In this document: one piece after another, positions 48,796 through 58,340 of the stretch
How positions within the stretch are numbered: position 1 is the stretch's first letter
How the letters are laid out: the number at the start of each line of letters is the position of its first letter
Origin: Colwellia sp.
GTDB taxonomy: Bacteria; Pseudomonadota; Gammaproteobacteria; Enterobacterales; Alteromonadaceae
Assembly: GCA_013215385.1 (NCBI GenBank)
Contig: JABSOY010000019.1
Coordinates: 27,369 to 91,368, forward strand
DNA: 64,000 nt
Direction of reading: 5' to 3'
The notes under the pieces: generated by a model
Told to the model about the DNA's origin: nothing
Seen by the model: only the letters and a program-made list of their open reading frames with translations
The model's database searches: none
Program-made: the position numbers and the translations under genes

Positions 48796-49833
48796 ATGAA
48801 AGTCGCCGTTATTGGAGCAAGTGGATACGTTGGTGCTGAGCTTATTGGCTTATTATGCGCGCACGATAAAATTTCCCTTGAATACTTACTTGTTTCTGAA
48901 AACAGTAGTTCTGCCGATCTGACTTTCTCGCAATTGCACCCGCGTTATTTAGGTGTTTGTGATTTACCCTTGGTGTGTTTCTCTGAGCAGTGGTTTGATG
49001 AAAATATAAATAGTCTTGATGCTGTCTTTTTTGCGACCCCACATGAATTTAGTGCTGACTGGGCACAAGCCTTTGTCGATAAGGGTGTTAAAGTTTTTGA
49101 TTTATCTGGCGGTTTCCGCTTAAAAGATAGTGCTGATTACCCCATTTTTTATGGCTTTGAACATAAACACTTATCGGCACTTGCTCAGGCAAAGTATGGT
49201 TTAGCTGAATGGCAGCAAGACGATATTGCCAATACGCAATTGGTTGCCGTTCCTGGTTGTTATCCAACGGCGAGTTTATTATCACTTAAGCCGATTACTG
49301 CAAATAATTATCACCTTGAAAATTCGTTGATCGTCGTTAATGGTATTAGTGGTGTCAGTGGCGCGGGCAGAAAAGCATCGTTGGCGACCAGTTTTTATGA
49401 AGTCAGTTTAACGCCTTACAATATTTTACAGCACAGACATCAACCCGAAATAAGCCAAGAAGCCAATGCACAGGTAATTTTTAATCCGCATCTTGCCCCG
49501 TATAAAAGAGGGTTAATAGTAACCGTAACGCTACAAATTAAAGCCAGCGTTACCACTAAGCAAATTGATGAAGCATTTATAAATGCTTATCAAGATAAGC
49601 CGTTAGTGCGTTTAACCGGCGCATGGCCAAAAATTGATAATGTCGCCAATACTCCTTTTGCCGATGTCCATTGGCAAGTTGACGAAGCAAAGCAAGTCGT
49701 TGTAGTGAGTTGTGCTATTGACAATTTATTAAAAGGTGCTGCCTCACAAGCGGTGCAATGTGCGAATATTTCACTTGGCTTATCGAGCGAGTATCGTTTA
49801 ATAAATAATGCTGCAGTGGAAAACAACTCATGA
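48796..49833 (+). CDS. argC: N-acetyl-gamma-glutamyl-phosphate reductase
   Basis: 345 residues. N-terminal NADP site VIGASGYVGAELIGLL, catalytic Cys in VPGCYPTASLL and HRHQPEI. It reduces N-acetylglutamyl phosphate to the semialdehyde, step three of arginine synthesis. First gene of the argCBFGHA run; its end overlaps argB by 4 bases (ATGA). An inverted repeat GTACTTT-tttg-AAAGTAC (48757-48774) lies 22 bp before the start. I could not find a clear ArgR box between argE and argC. Confidence 0.97.
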   Translation: MKVAVIGASGYVGAELIGLLCAHDKISLEYLLVSENSSSADLTFSQLHPRYLGVCDLPLVCFSEQWFDENINSLDAVFFATPHEFSADWAQAFVDKGVKVFDLSGGFRLKDSADYPIFYGFEHKHLSALAQAKYGLAEWQQDDIANTQLVAVPGCYPTASLLSLKPITANNYHLENSLIVVNGISGVSGAGRKASLATSFYEVSLTPYNILQHRHQPEISQEANAQVIFNPHLAPYKRGLIVTVTLQIKASVTTKQIDEAFINAYQDKPLVRLTGAWPKIDNVANTPFADVHWQVDEAKQVVVVSCAIDNLLKGAASQAVQCANISLGLSSEYRLINNAAVENNS

Positions 49834-50624
49834 AAAATTCATCTGTAAATAGCATTAATAAAGCGCTAGTGATTAAAATTGGTGGCGCTATTCTTGAAAA
49901 AAAGCATGCCTTAGCTGATTTGCTAAACGTTATTGCCTCATTAAAAAGCCAATCAGTCGTGTTAGTACACGGCGGTGGCTGTGTGGTTGACGAAATGCTT
50001 AGCCAAGCAGGTTTTACTACCGAGAAAAAACACGGTTTACGAGTTACGCCAAAAGCGCAAATGCCACTTATTGCTGGCGCATTAGCGGGCAGTGTCAATA
50101 AAGCTATTGTTGCTACCGCGGCAAGTTTAGATATGCAAGCGGTCGGATTATCACTTAGCGATGGCAATATGGTTTCATGTACTTTAAGTGAAAAAGGCCT
50201 AGGTATGGTGGGAGAGCCAAGCGCACATAGCAGTAAGTTACTTGATACGTTATTAAAAGCAAATTTCCTGCCCATTGTTTCTTCTATTGGCTCTTTAGCG
50301 AATGGTGAGTTAGTAAATGTAAATGCTGATGATGCAGCGGTAGCGATTTGTCAGTTATTAAATGCAGATCTATTATTATTGACCGATGTTAATGGCGTAA
50401 AAGATGCGAGTGGTGAATATATTACGTCACTGAGTAAATCTCAGGCAAACACACTTATTGAAGAAGGAATTATCGCTGGAGGAATGACCGCAAAAGTCAA
50501 TGCGGCTTTACGTGCAGCAAGTCAATTACGACGAAGTATCGCGGTTGCTAGTTGGCAGTCGCCTGAACAAATTATCAATTTAATAGCGGGTGATGCAGTA
50601 GGGACACGCATCCAGCCTAACTAA
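49830..50624 (+). CDS. argB: Acetylglutamate kinase
   Basis: 264 residues. Amino-acid-kinase fold: VIKIGGAILE, VLVHGGGCVVDEML, NVNADDAAVAI and GGMTAKVNAALRAA. It phosphorylates N-acetylglutamate. The length and missing N-terminal helix match the E. coli-type, arginine-insensitive form. Overlaps argC by 4 bases; its stop codon lies inside a strong hairpin. Confidence 0.97.
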   Translation: MKNSSVNSINKALVIKIGGAILEKKHALADLLNVIASLKSQSVVLVHGGGCVVDEMLSQAGFTTEKKHGLRVTPKAQMPLIAGALAGSVNKAIVATAASLDMQAVGLSLSDGNMVSCTLSEKGLGMVGEPSAHSSKLLDTLLKANFLPIVSSIGSLANGELVNVNADDAAVAICQLLNADLLLLTDVNGVKDASGEYITSLSKSQANTLIEEGIIAGGMTAKVNAALRAASQLRRSIAVASWQSPEQIINLIAGDAVGTRIQPN

Positions 50625-50648
50625 CATAAGTTGCCTTATGTTAGTTAG
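50617..50648. repeat. 14-bp perfect hairpin between argB and argF
   Basis: CTAACTAACATAAG (50617-50630), loop TTGC, CTTATGTTAGTTAG (50635-50648). It includes the argB stop codon and has no T-run, so it probably influences mRNA stability or processing within the operon rather than ending transcription. Confidence 0.7.
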
Positions 50649-50692
50649 CTTACATAGGTAACTTAAAAAATACTTTTTCGGAAAAACAGATT

Positions 50693-51658
50693 ATGTCATT
50701 GACTCAATTGAAAACAGAAAATACCAGATTAGAAAACTTCTTAGCTGATGATCAGCTAAACAAAGCACAAATCGTTGAACTTATCGATCTTGCTATCACA
50801 ATCAAAAGTAATCCTAAAGCTTACAACCAAACGTTGGCAGGTAAAACTGTCGCGATGATTTTTGAAAAACCCTCGTTAAGAACGCATGTTAGTTTTGACA
50901 TGGGTATAGCTCGCTTGGGTGGTCATGCGCTTTATTTAGGTCAGCAAAATGGCAAACTTGGCGAGCGTGAAAGAGTCAGCGATTATGCGAAAAATCTTTC
51001 TTGTTATGCTGATGCTATTGTCGCCCGTGTTTTTAACAATAGCTCGATTGAAGGTCTCGCTGAGCATGCCAGCATACCAGTAATTAATGCGCTGTGTGAT
51101 ATTTATCACCCATGCCAAGCATTAGCTGATTTTGTGACCTTGCAGGAATATTTTGTTATAGGCAAAGGGACCGATTTATCTAAAGTTAAACTAGCCTATG
51201 TAGGTGACGCCAATAATGTTTCTAATTCATTGATGTTTATGGCCGCTATATTAGGCGTCGATTTCACCTTGGTTTGCCCACAAGGGCATGGCCCAGATAC
51301 TTCTTTATTAAAGAAAGCTCAGGCTAGTGCTGATATGTCAGGTAGTAAGTTGGTACTTACCTCAAGTGTAGATGGTTTAGGGCAGCAAGACGCGATATAT
51401 ACTGATACTTGGGTGTCGATGGGCGATGAAGATGCCAGTAAAAAGGCGGCAATTTTAGAGAAGTTTGCCCCTTATCAAGTCAACCACCAAATGATGAAAA
51501 ACAGTGGTGCAAGTATTGTTATGCACTGCCAACCTGCTCATTTAGGAGAAGAGATAACGACAGAGCTTTTTGATAGCGAAATGTCGGTAGTTTTCCAAGC
51601 AGCAGAAAACAGAATGTGGGCACAGAATGCTGTGCTAGTAACGTTATTAGCGAACTAA
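50693..51658 (+). CDS. argF: Ornithine carbamoyltransferase
   Basis: 321 residues. Carbamoyl-phosphate motif FEKPSLRTHVSF, HPCQALADF, and the ornithine loop HCQPAHLGEEI. The SLRTHVSFD form and the Cys in MHCQPAH agree with OTCases of the marine gammaproteobacterial group. It makes citrulline from ornithine and carbamoyl phosphate. 68 bp after argB in the same operon. Confidence 0.93.
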   Translation: MSLTQLKTENTRLENFLADDQLNKAQIVELIDLAITIKSNPKAYNQTLAGKTVAMIFEKPSLRTHVSFDMGIARLGGHALYLGQQNGKLGERERVSDYAKNLSCYADAIVARVFNNSSIEGLAEHASIPVINALCDIYHPCQALADFVTLQEYFVIGKGTDLSKVKLAYVGDANNVSNSLMFMAAILGVDFTLVCPQGHGPDTSLLKKAQASADMSGSKLVLTSSVDGLGQQDAIYTDTWVSMGDEDASKKAAILEKFAPYQVNHQMMKNSGASIVMHCQPAHLGEEITTELFDSEMSVVFQAAENRMWAQNAVLVTLLAN

Positions 51659-51700
51659 GCTTCGACTCAAAAAATTTAAAGAATTAATAGGAATAAAACA

Positions 51701-52972
51701 ATGGCTTTAGCAGCAAAGAAAAAAATCAAAAAAGTAGTATTAGCATATTCAGGCGGACTAGATACTTCAGCGATCATTCCATGGTTAAAAGAAAATTACG
51801 ACAACTGTGAAGTTATCGCCTTTTGTGCCGATGTTGGTCAAGGTGAAGAAGAGCTCGAAGGCATTAAAGAAAGAGCCATCGCTTCAGGTGCCTCACAATG
51901 TTACGTCGCCGATCTTAAAGAAGAATATGTTAAAGAATACATTTACCCCATCATTAAAACCGGTGCGGTATACGAAGGCCAGTACTTATTAGGTACCTCG
52001 ATGGCGCGTCCTATAATTGCTAAAGCACATATTGAAGTGGCACTTAAAGTAGGTGCAGATGCGGTATGTCATGGCTGTACGGGTAAAGGCAACGACCAAG
52101 TTCGTTTTGAGTCTTGTTTTGCCGCGCTTGCGCCAGAGCTAACCGTTATTGCGCCATGGCGTGAGTGGGACATGGTTTCTCGTGAAGACTTGCTTGATTA
52201 CTTAGCTGAGCGTGACATTCCCTGTGCAGCGTCGCTTACTAAAATTTATAGTCGTGATGCTAACTCATGGCACATATCACACGAAGGCGGCGAGTTAGAA
52301 GACCCTTGGTGTGAACCGTCAAAAGAAGTTTGGACCATGACTGTTGATCCTATGGACGCACCTGATGAAGCAGAGCGTGTACAGTTAAGCTTTGAAAAAG
52401 GTGAATTAGTAGCTGTAGATGGTAAGGACTTCTCTGGTGATGGCAGTGAAAATAGCCCAGGTGCACATCAAGCATTAATGTACTTGAACGATAAAGGTGC
52501 AGCACATGGTGTTGGCCGTATCGATATTGTAGAAAACCGTTTAGTGGGTATGAAATCTCGAGGTTGTTACGAAACACCTGGTGGCACTATCTTAATGGCT
52601 GCTTACAAAGGTTTAGAAACGCTTATTTTAGATAAAGAGTCTTTAAAATATCGTGAATCAATTGGCCATGAATTTTCTCATGTAATTTATGATGGTCGCT
52701 GGTTTACGCCATTAGCGAAAGCACAACTTGCTGGCGCAGCATCTTTTGCTGAACAGTTAACCGGTGATGTTGTGGTTAAGTTATATAAAGGCATGGCACA
52801 AGTGATTCAACGTCGTTCACCTAACTCTTTATATTCTGAAGCTTTTGCTACTTTTGGTGCCGATGACGTTTACGACCAAAAACATGCAGAAGGTTTTATT
52901 CGTTTATTTAGCTTATCAAGCAGAATTACTGCACTTTCTCAAAAAGCTGCTAATTCAGAAAAGGAAAGTTAG
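51701..52972 (+). CDS. argG: Argininosuccinate synthase
   Basis: 423 residues. N-terminal ATP PP-loop [29 protein letters not shown], and [19 protein letters not shown]. It joins citrulline and aspartate. Preceded by AATAGGAAT. Two bases separate its stop from the argH start, so the two are tightly coupled. Confidence 0.98.
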   Translation: MALAAKKKIKKVVLAYSGGLDTSAIIPWLKENYDNCEVIAFCADVGQGEEELEGIKERAIASGASQCYVADLKEEYVKEYIYPIIKTGAVYEGQYLLGTSMARPIIAKAHIEVALKVGADAVCHGCTGKGNDQVRFESCFAALAPELTVIAPWREWDMVSREDLLDYLAERDIPCAASLTKIYSRDANSWHISHEGGELEDPWCEPSKEVWTMTVDPMDAPDEAERVQLSFEKGELVAVDGKDFSGDGSENSPGAHQALMYLNDKGAAHGVGRIDIVENRLVGMKSRGCYETPGGTILMAAYKGLETLILDKESLKYRESIGHEFSHVIYDGRWFTPLAKAQLAGAASFAEQLTGDVVVKLYKGMAQVIQRRSPNSLYSEAFATFGADDVYDQKHAEGFIRLFSLSSRITALSQKAANSEKES

Positions 52973-52974
52973 TC

Positions 52975-54930
52975 ATGGCTTTATGGGGAGGAAGATTTAA
53001 AGGGCAACCAAGTTTACAGTTTAAAAAATTCAATGATTCACTGCCAGTAGATTACCGCATGGCAGTGCAAGACATTGTCGGCTCTATTGCTTGGGCGGGT
53101 GCTATTCACTCTGTCGGTATCATTAATGATACCGAGTTAACTGAGCTTAGGGCAGCACTTAATGAACTTAAAGTTTCGGTTGAAGAAAATCCCCAGCAGA
53201 TCTTAGGCTCTGACGCTGAAGATATTCACAGCTGGGTTGAAATTGCACTTATCGAAAAAACCGGTGATTTAGGTAAAAAGCTCCATACCGGCCGTAGTCG
53301 TAACGATCAAGTAGCAACAGATTTAAAACTTTGGTGTAAAGAAACTGGCGGAGAATTATTATTTGCTTTAGTCAATTTACAGCAAGCGATGATGAATTTG
53401 GCTGAGCGCGAAAAAGATACGGTATTGCCGGGCTATACCCATTTACAGCGTGCTCAACCGATAACATTTGCTCACTGGTGTTTAGCGTATGTCGAAATGT
53501 TTAACCGTGATATTGGCCGCTTAAAAGATGCGTTATATCGTTTAGATGTTTCGCCATTAGGTTCTGGCGCTTTAGCGGGCACAGCTTACCCCATTGATAG
53601 AAATAAATTGGCGCATAATTTAGGTTTTAGAACGGCAACCTTGAACAGTTTGGATGCTGTTTCTGACCGAGATCACGTTATTGAATTACTGGCTGCTGCG
53701 AGTATTTCAATGATGCATTTATCACGTTTTGCCGAAGATTTAATTTTCTATAACTCAGGTGAAGCAGGCTTTGTTGAAATGAGTGATTTAGTTAGCTCAG
53801 GTTCATCACTCATGCCACAAAAGAAAAACCCAGATGCCTGTGAATTAATTCGAGGTAAGGCCGGTCGAGTTTTTGGCTCACTTACCGGTATGTTAACCAC
53901 CATGAAAGCACTTGCGCTTGCTTATAACAAAGACATGCAAGAAGACAAAGAAGGTCTTTTTGATGCGCTTGATACTTGGCAAGAATGTATGGAGATGGCG
54001 GTGCTTGTTGCTGACGGTTTAAAAGTAAATCGTTCACGTACCTTAGCCGCAGCACAACAAGGTTATGCTAACGCGACCGAACTTGCAGATTATTTGGTCA
54101 GTAAAGATATTCCATTTCGTGAAGCACATCACATTGTGGGTGAAGTGGTACTTGCCGCCATTGATAAAGGTGTACCGTTAGAAGACTTAACGTTAACGCA
54201 ATTACAAGAATACAATGATAAAATTGGCCAAGATGTATATCAACATTTAACGATTGAGTCGACGCTAGATAAGCGTGAAGCACTTGGTGGCACATCACGA
54301 GGCCAGGTTAAACAAGCATTAGCAAATATTCAATCTAGCGAGAGAGAAATCCTTAATAAAAATGTGGTTGGCGCTTCAGGTAAACAACAAATCAAAGGCG
54401 CATTAAAGCAAGTTAAGCAGCGTTTGAATGCTCAAAAAGCGGCAGCGATGTCGGTGCGCCGAGCTAGAATGTCTGATGTTGACAGTATCTTTACTTTAAC
54501 GAGTTTTTGGGCTGAAAAGGGCGAAATATTACCACGTACTCGTGACAATATTATTCATGATATTCAAAACTTCGTTGTTGCTGAAATTGAAGGGGAAGTT
54601 GTCGGTTCAGCTTCACTTTATATTTACCAGACCGGACTCGCTGAAATACGCTCAGTCGTTATTGAAGAGTCTGCGCAAAAACAAGGTCAAGGTGAAGCGC
54701 TCGTTCAATACTTGCTTGAATTTGCACACCAAATGGAATTACAGCAAATTATTGTTTTAACGTATATTCCACAATACTTCTCTGGGTTAGGTTTTAATTT
54801 AATTGAAAAAAGTTCATTAGCTGAAAATATTATTGAAGACAGCGAACCTAGTCCTGATAAAGATCCCGCAGATGAAGTCGCTATGGAATACATAGTTGAT
54901 CGTTCTGGCAATGCAAAAACAAACATTTAG
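52975..54930 (+). CDS. argH: Argininosuccinate lyase fused to a GNAT acetyltransferase domain, ArgH(A)
   Basis: 651 residues. Residues 1-455 are a full argininosuccinate lyase ([27 protein letters not shown], signature [13 protein letters not shown]). A linker rich in Lys/Gln follows, then a GNAT domain (about 492-640; [51 protein letters not shown] with the acetyl-CoA loop). This ArgH(A) fusion is known from Moritella, Vibrio and Alteromonas relatives, where the added domain provides N-acetylglutamate synthase activity. A complete ArgA gene follows 36 bp later, so the two would be redundant. Confidence 0.95.
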   Translation: MALWGGRFKGQPSLQFKKFNDSLPVDYRMAVQDIVGSIAWAGAIHSVGIINDTELTELRAALNELKVSVEENPQQILGSDAEDIHSWVEIALIEKTGDLGKKLHTGRSRNDQVATDLKLWCKETGGELLFALVNLQQAMMNLAEREKDTVLPGYTHLQRAQPITFAHWCLAYVEMFNRDIGRLKDALYRLDVSPLGSGALAGTAYPIDRNKLAHNLGFRTATLNSLDAVSDRDHVIELLAAASISMMHLSRFAEDLIFYNSGEAGFVEMSDLVSSGSSLMPQKKNPDACELIRGKAGRVFGSLTGMLTTMKALALAYNKDMQEDKEGLFDALDTWQECMEMAVLVADGLKVNRSRTLAAAQQGYANATELADYLVSKDIPFREAHHIVGEVVLAAIDKGVPLEDLTLTQLQEYNDKIGQDVYQHLTIESTLDKREALGGTSRGQVKQALANIQSSEREILNKNVVGASGKQQIKGALKQVKQRLNAQKAAAMSVRRARMSDVDSIFTLTSFWAEKGEILPRTRDNIIHDIQNFVVAEIEGEVVGSASLYIYQTGLAEIRSVVIEESAQKQGQGEALVQYLLEFAHQMELQQIIVLTYIPQYFSGLGFNLIEKSSLAENIIEDSEPSPDKDPADEVAMEYIVDRSGNAKTNI

Positions 54931-54966
54931 TTGAATTAAAGTCATCAGGAATAGAAAAGCAGTATC

Positions 54967-56274
54967 ATGAATAATAATATAAATAACGTTAAATGGTTTA
55001 GAAGTGCAGCTCCTTATATTAATGCGCATCGCGGTAAAACTGTGGTGTTAATGTTTGGCGGAGAAGCGGTTTCTCATGCTAACTTTGCCAATATTATTCA
55101 TGATATTTCGTTATTACGTAGCTTGGGCGTAAAACTCGTGGTCGTACACGGCGCAAGGCCGCAAATTGAAGAACGAATGATCCAACGTAATATCGAAAAT
55201 AATATTGAAAATAATATTCGAGTCACTGATGCCGAAACGTTAGTCGCAGTAAAAGATGCAACAGGATCCTTGCGTTTACATATCGAAGCGTTACTTTCTA
55301 CTGGGGTAGTAAACTCTCCGATGCACGGTTCACAAATACGGGTAAGTACTGGTAACTTTGTGATTGCAAAACCTATGGGTGTGCGAGAAGGTATTGATTA
55401 TAAATATACCGGTACTGTCAGACGAATCGATTCAGACGGTATTAATATGCAGCTTGATTACGGATCTATTGTCTTACTTTCTCCTATTGGATATTCACCA
55501 ACGGGTGAAGTGTTTAATTTAGCTTTAGAAGATGTAGCAGCTCAAACTGCCATTGCTTTACAAGCAGACAAACTGATCACACTTACCGAAGATGATGGTT
55601 TGCTCGATAAATCGGGTAAATTAATTCGTAGCTGTAGTGTGCGTACTGTAAAAACCTTGCTTGATGAAAAAGACGGTCATGTTCGTCAGCTTTTATTACG
55701 AGCCATTATTCAAAGCGGTGAAAACGGTGTTGAACGTTGTCATTGTGTGAGTTATCAAAGTGACAGTGCATTATTACAAGAACTATTTACCCGTGATGGC
55801 GCAGGCACGTTAATAGCTAAAGATCATAAAGAGCAAATAAGTATAGCAACCATTGATGACGTTGGTGGTATTTTAGATTTACTTGCGCCTCTTGAAGCGG
55901 AAGGGGTTTTGGTGAAACGTTCAAGAGAATTACTGGAAGTTGAAATTGAGCGCTTTACGGTGCTGAAAAAGGAAGATGTAATTATCGCTTGTGCTGCCCT
56001 TTATCCCTACCCTGAAGCGAATTCCGGTGAAATAGCCTGTGTTGCTATTCACCCTGATTATAGAAAAGGTAATCGTGGTGGTCGCCTTATGGATGAATTA
56101 GCTAAAGAGGCTAAATTGCAGGACTTGGACTCACTTTTTGTATTAACGACAGTGAGCGGACATTGGTTTCAAGAACAAGGCTTTATTGAACAACCTATTG
56201 CCAAGCTTCCTGCGGGAAAACAAAAAATGTATAATTATCAAAGAAAGTCTAAAGTATTCATCAAGGACATTTAA
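54967..56274 (+). CDS. argA: N-acetylglutamate synthase (ArgA)
   Basis: 435 residues. An N-terminal amino-acid-kinase-like domain (about 20-285, VVLMFGGEAVSHANF, VVVHGARPQIEE) is followed by a GNAT domain (about 290-430, VAIHPDYRKGNRGGRLM acetyl-CoA loop). It commits glutamate to arginine synthesis and is normally arginine-inhibited. A short in-frame tandem duplication gives IENNIENNI near residues 77-85. Last gene of the arginine run. Confidence 0.95.
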   Translation: MNNNINNVKWFRSAAPYINAHRGKTVVLMFGGEAVSHANFANIIHDISLLRSLGVKLVVVHGARPQIEERMIQRNIENNIENNIRVTDAETLVAVKDATGSLRLHIEALLSTGVVNSPMHGSQIRVSTGNFVIAKPMGVREGIDYKYTGTVRRIDSDGINMQLDYGSIVLLSPIGYSPTGEVFNLALEDVAAQTAIALQADKLITLTEDDGLLDKSGKLIRSCSVRTVKTLLDEKDGHVRQLLLRAIIQSGENGVERCHCVSYQSDSALLQELFTRDGAGTLIAKDHKEQISIATIDDVGGILDLLAPLEAEGVLVKRSRELLEVEIERFTVLKKEDVIIACAALYPYPEANSGEIACVAIHPDYRKGNRGGRLMDELAKEAKLQDLDSLFVLTTVSGHWFQEQGFIEQPIAKLPAGKQKMYNYQRKSKVFIKDI

Positions 56275-56282
56275 CGACTGCG

Positions 56283-56388
56283 AATATTGGCCTATTGAGA
56301 GCTAAATAGCGCCAATATTTATCAACTAAACGCAAATAATCCGTTAACTGTTGTTACCTTAGAGATAAGTTCGTGATAACAAGGTAAC
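56283..56388. repeat. Two inverted repeats after argA
   Basis: AATATTGGC (56283-56291) faces GCCAATATT (56311-56319), and GTTACCTT (56353-56360) faces AAGGTAAC (56381-56388). Neither has a T-run. They may be processing or protein-binding sites in the 266-bp gap. Confidence 0.4.
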
Positions 56389-56412
56389 ATAATGTTTACG
56401 CAATTGAAGAAC

Positions 56413-56435
56413 ATCACTTTACAGTGATATTTTTT
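56413..56435 (+). terminator. Probable terminator of the arginine operon
   Basis: ATCACT, loop TTAC, AGTGAT then A and six T; a 6-bp stem about 140 bp after argA. Confidence 0.55.
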
Positions 56436-56540
56436 ATCAACATTTTTATTGCCGGTTTAACGACCTCAATGTAGCTGAAATGTTTCATATTAGTGAATTT
56501 TAGGGCATATTGTGAGTATCGTCATACTTGTATATAAGGC

Positions 56541-57746
56541 ATGAAAATTCAGATGGTGGCATTTCGTTTATTGTTAAGTTCATTAGTGATTCCTATTATT
56601 GGATTTGGTAGCTGTGTTATTGCTCATGCCCAAGCAGATGTTTCCATTGAAAGTGGTAACCAGTTAACAACAAAATTATCTGCTGAATATGGTCAAATAA
56701 GTAATTTTCTTAACCAAGCTGATAACAAAAAAAGTACCGGCTATTTTAAGGTAGAGCCATCGGTATTCCTGCAAACCCAAATGTCTCGTCATTTAGTACA
56801 ACTCAATGGAAAAGTAAGTCATTATAAATTTGCTAACTTCAGCGCAGATGATCACAGTGATTTGTTATTGCAGCCTAAGTATTTTTTCAAACTCGATAGT
56901 AATAAAACACTATTTACAGAAATAAAGTGGTCTGAAGCCTATGAATCTAGAGGAACAGGATTATCCTTAGGGGATGCTGAGTTACTAACAACAGGTGATG
57001 ATAAAAAGACAGTTTCAACAATTTTCGGATATTTGTATGGACAAGAAGGTTCAGTAGCGAAACTTAAACTTTCTATAGGGCAAAAAGATTTTCGCTATAA
57101 GACACGACGAGAACAAAACCAATTACTTGACCGAAAAGATATATTAGCAAACGCTGCATTTGATTATTTGCTCTCGGGGAAAACCTATTTTTCCATTGAT
57201 TTAGATTATACTCAGTCAGGTTTTAAGCATAATAGTTCGTTAAATAAAAGCAAATATGCGGCACTCATCGGAGTAAAATGGCAATCGACAGCTATTACAC
57301 AATTACAAGCATTTGCGGGTTATCATGAATTGAGTTTTGATGATAAAAGCTTAGCGAAAGACAGTGGTTTTAAATGGCGTATTGATGTTGATTGGCGACC
57401 AACCGATTTTATGCGAGTGAACATAAACACCTTACGAGACTTTGAAACCGTGAATAGAATAGCGGATAGCTATCGTGTCGTTGATAGTACTAATTTAGAA
57501 GTATCTAATCAATTTACTGATTTTTTTCAAACATCTGCCGTTATAGGTTATAGAAAAGAAGAGATCGTTTATCCAGGGAAAACGGATGATGAGGATTATT
57601 TTTACTCAGAGTTAACACTTAAATATCAACGAAATGAATGGCTAACAATATTTGCAGGCTTTACTTTTAAAGAGCTTGACGCAAGCCTGGATACGTTAAA
57701 CTATCAGAGTAATAGCTTATCACTAGGCTTTAGTGTTATTATTTAA
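56541..57746 (+). CDS. Outer-membrane beta-barrel protein of a polysaccharide export locus
   Basis: 401 residues. A signal peptide (about 1-31, ending AHA-QA) is followed by alternating beta strands throughout and a terminal SNSLSLGFSVII. Similar barrels accompany Wza/Wzc-like genes in exopolysaccharide loci of Alteromonadales and Vibrionales, where they may be the outer-membrane part of the secretion pore. It is 6 bp before the Wza-like gene, so they are clearly co-transcribed. The exact family is not recognised. Confidence 0.7.
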   Translation: MKIQMVAFRLLLSSLVIPIIGFGSCVIAHAQADVSIESGNQLTTKLSAEYGQISNFLNQADNKKSTGYFKVEPSVFLQTQMSRHLVQLNGKVSHYKFANFSADDHSDLLLQPKYFFKLDSNKTLFTEIKWSEAYESRGTGLSLGDAELLTTGDDKKTVSTIFGYLYGQEGSVAKLKLSIGQKDFRYKTRREQNQLLDRKDILANAAFDYLLSGKTYFSIDLDYTQSGFKHNSSLNKSKYAALIGVKWQSTAITQLQAFAGYHELSFDDKSLAKDSGFKWRIDVDWRPTDFMRVNINTLRDFETVNRIADSYRVVDSTNLEVSNQFTDFFQTSAVIGYRKEEIVYPGKTDDEDYFYSELTLKYQRNEWLTIFAGFTFKELDASLDTLNYQSNSLSLGFSVII

Positions 57747-57752
57747 AATTGG

Positions 57753-58283
57753 ATGAAAAATATGCGTTTTATACTTTCATTAACGGCTTTGCTTATACTG
57801 TTATGTAGTTCTCTTAGTATCGCTAGTGATTATCAATTAGGCCCTGGTGACAAAATACATATTGTTGTTTACGGCGAAGCGGACCTAACCACAGATGTAA
57901 AAATTGATAAATCTGGTTTTATATCATTTCCTTTTTTAGATGATATACAAGCCATAGGTTTATCAACCAAAGAATTAGAACATTTGATAAAAAAAGGTTT
58001 GTTGGGCGATTATTTAATTGATCCACAAGTATCTGTTTCTATCGCTATGTATCGGCCATTCTTTATTCATGGGCAAGTTAAGCGGCCAGGAGGTTATCCT
58101 TATCAGGATGACTTAACCTTAGATAAAGCAATAGCTATAGCCGGAGGACTGTCAAATAGAGCCTCCTCATCTGATTGGAAAATCACTCGACTAGTGAACG
58201 GCGTGAAAGTCACACTATTAGGCAATGTCGCTACTGAAATTCAGCCTGATGATATTATTAAAATAGAACAAAGTTTTTTTTAA
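57753..58283 (+). CDS. Polysaccharide export protein, Wza-like (short form)
   Basis: 176 residues, half the length of E. coli Wza. A signal peptide (1-24, ...CSSLSIA-SD) is followed by the poly_export domain (YQLGPGDKIHIVVYGEADLTTDVKIDKSG) and one SLBB domain (FFIHGQVKRPGGYPYQDDLTLDKAIAIAGG). It lacks a lipobox and the outer-membrane helix of Wza, so it would be the periplasmic ring of a pore completed by the barrel protein upstream. Start could also be the ATG at 57762. Confidence 0.88.
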   Translation: MKNMRFILSLTALLILLCSSLSIASDYQLGPGDKIHIVVYGEADLTTDVKIDKSGFISFPFLDDIQAIGLSTKELEHLIKKGLLGDYLIDPQVSVSIAMYRPFFIHGQVKRPGGYPYQDDLTLDKAIAIAGGLSNRASSSDWKITRLVNGVKVTLLGNVATEIQPDDIIKIEQSFF

Positions 58284-58340
58284 AAGTTGATAAAAGGACA
58301 AATATAAAAGGACTTTAACCAACAGTAAAGAGCAGTAATA

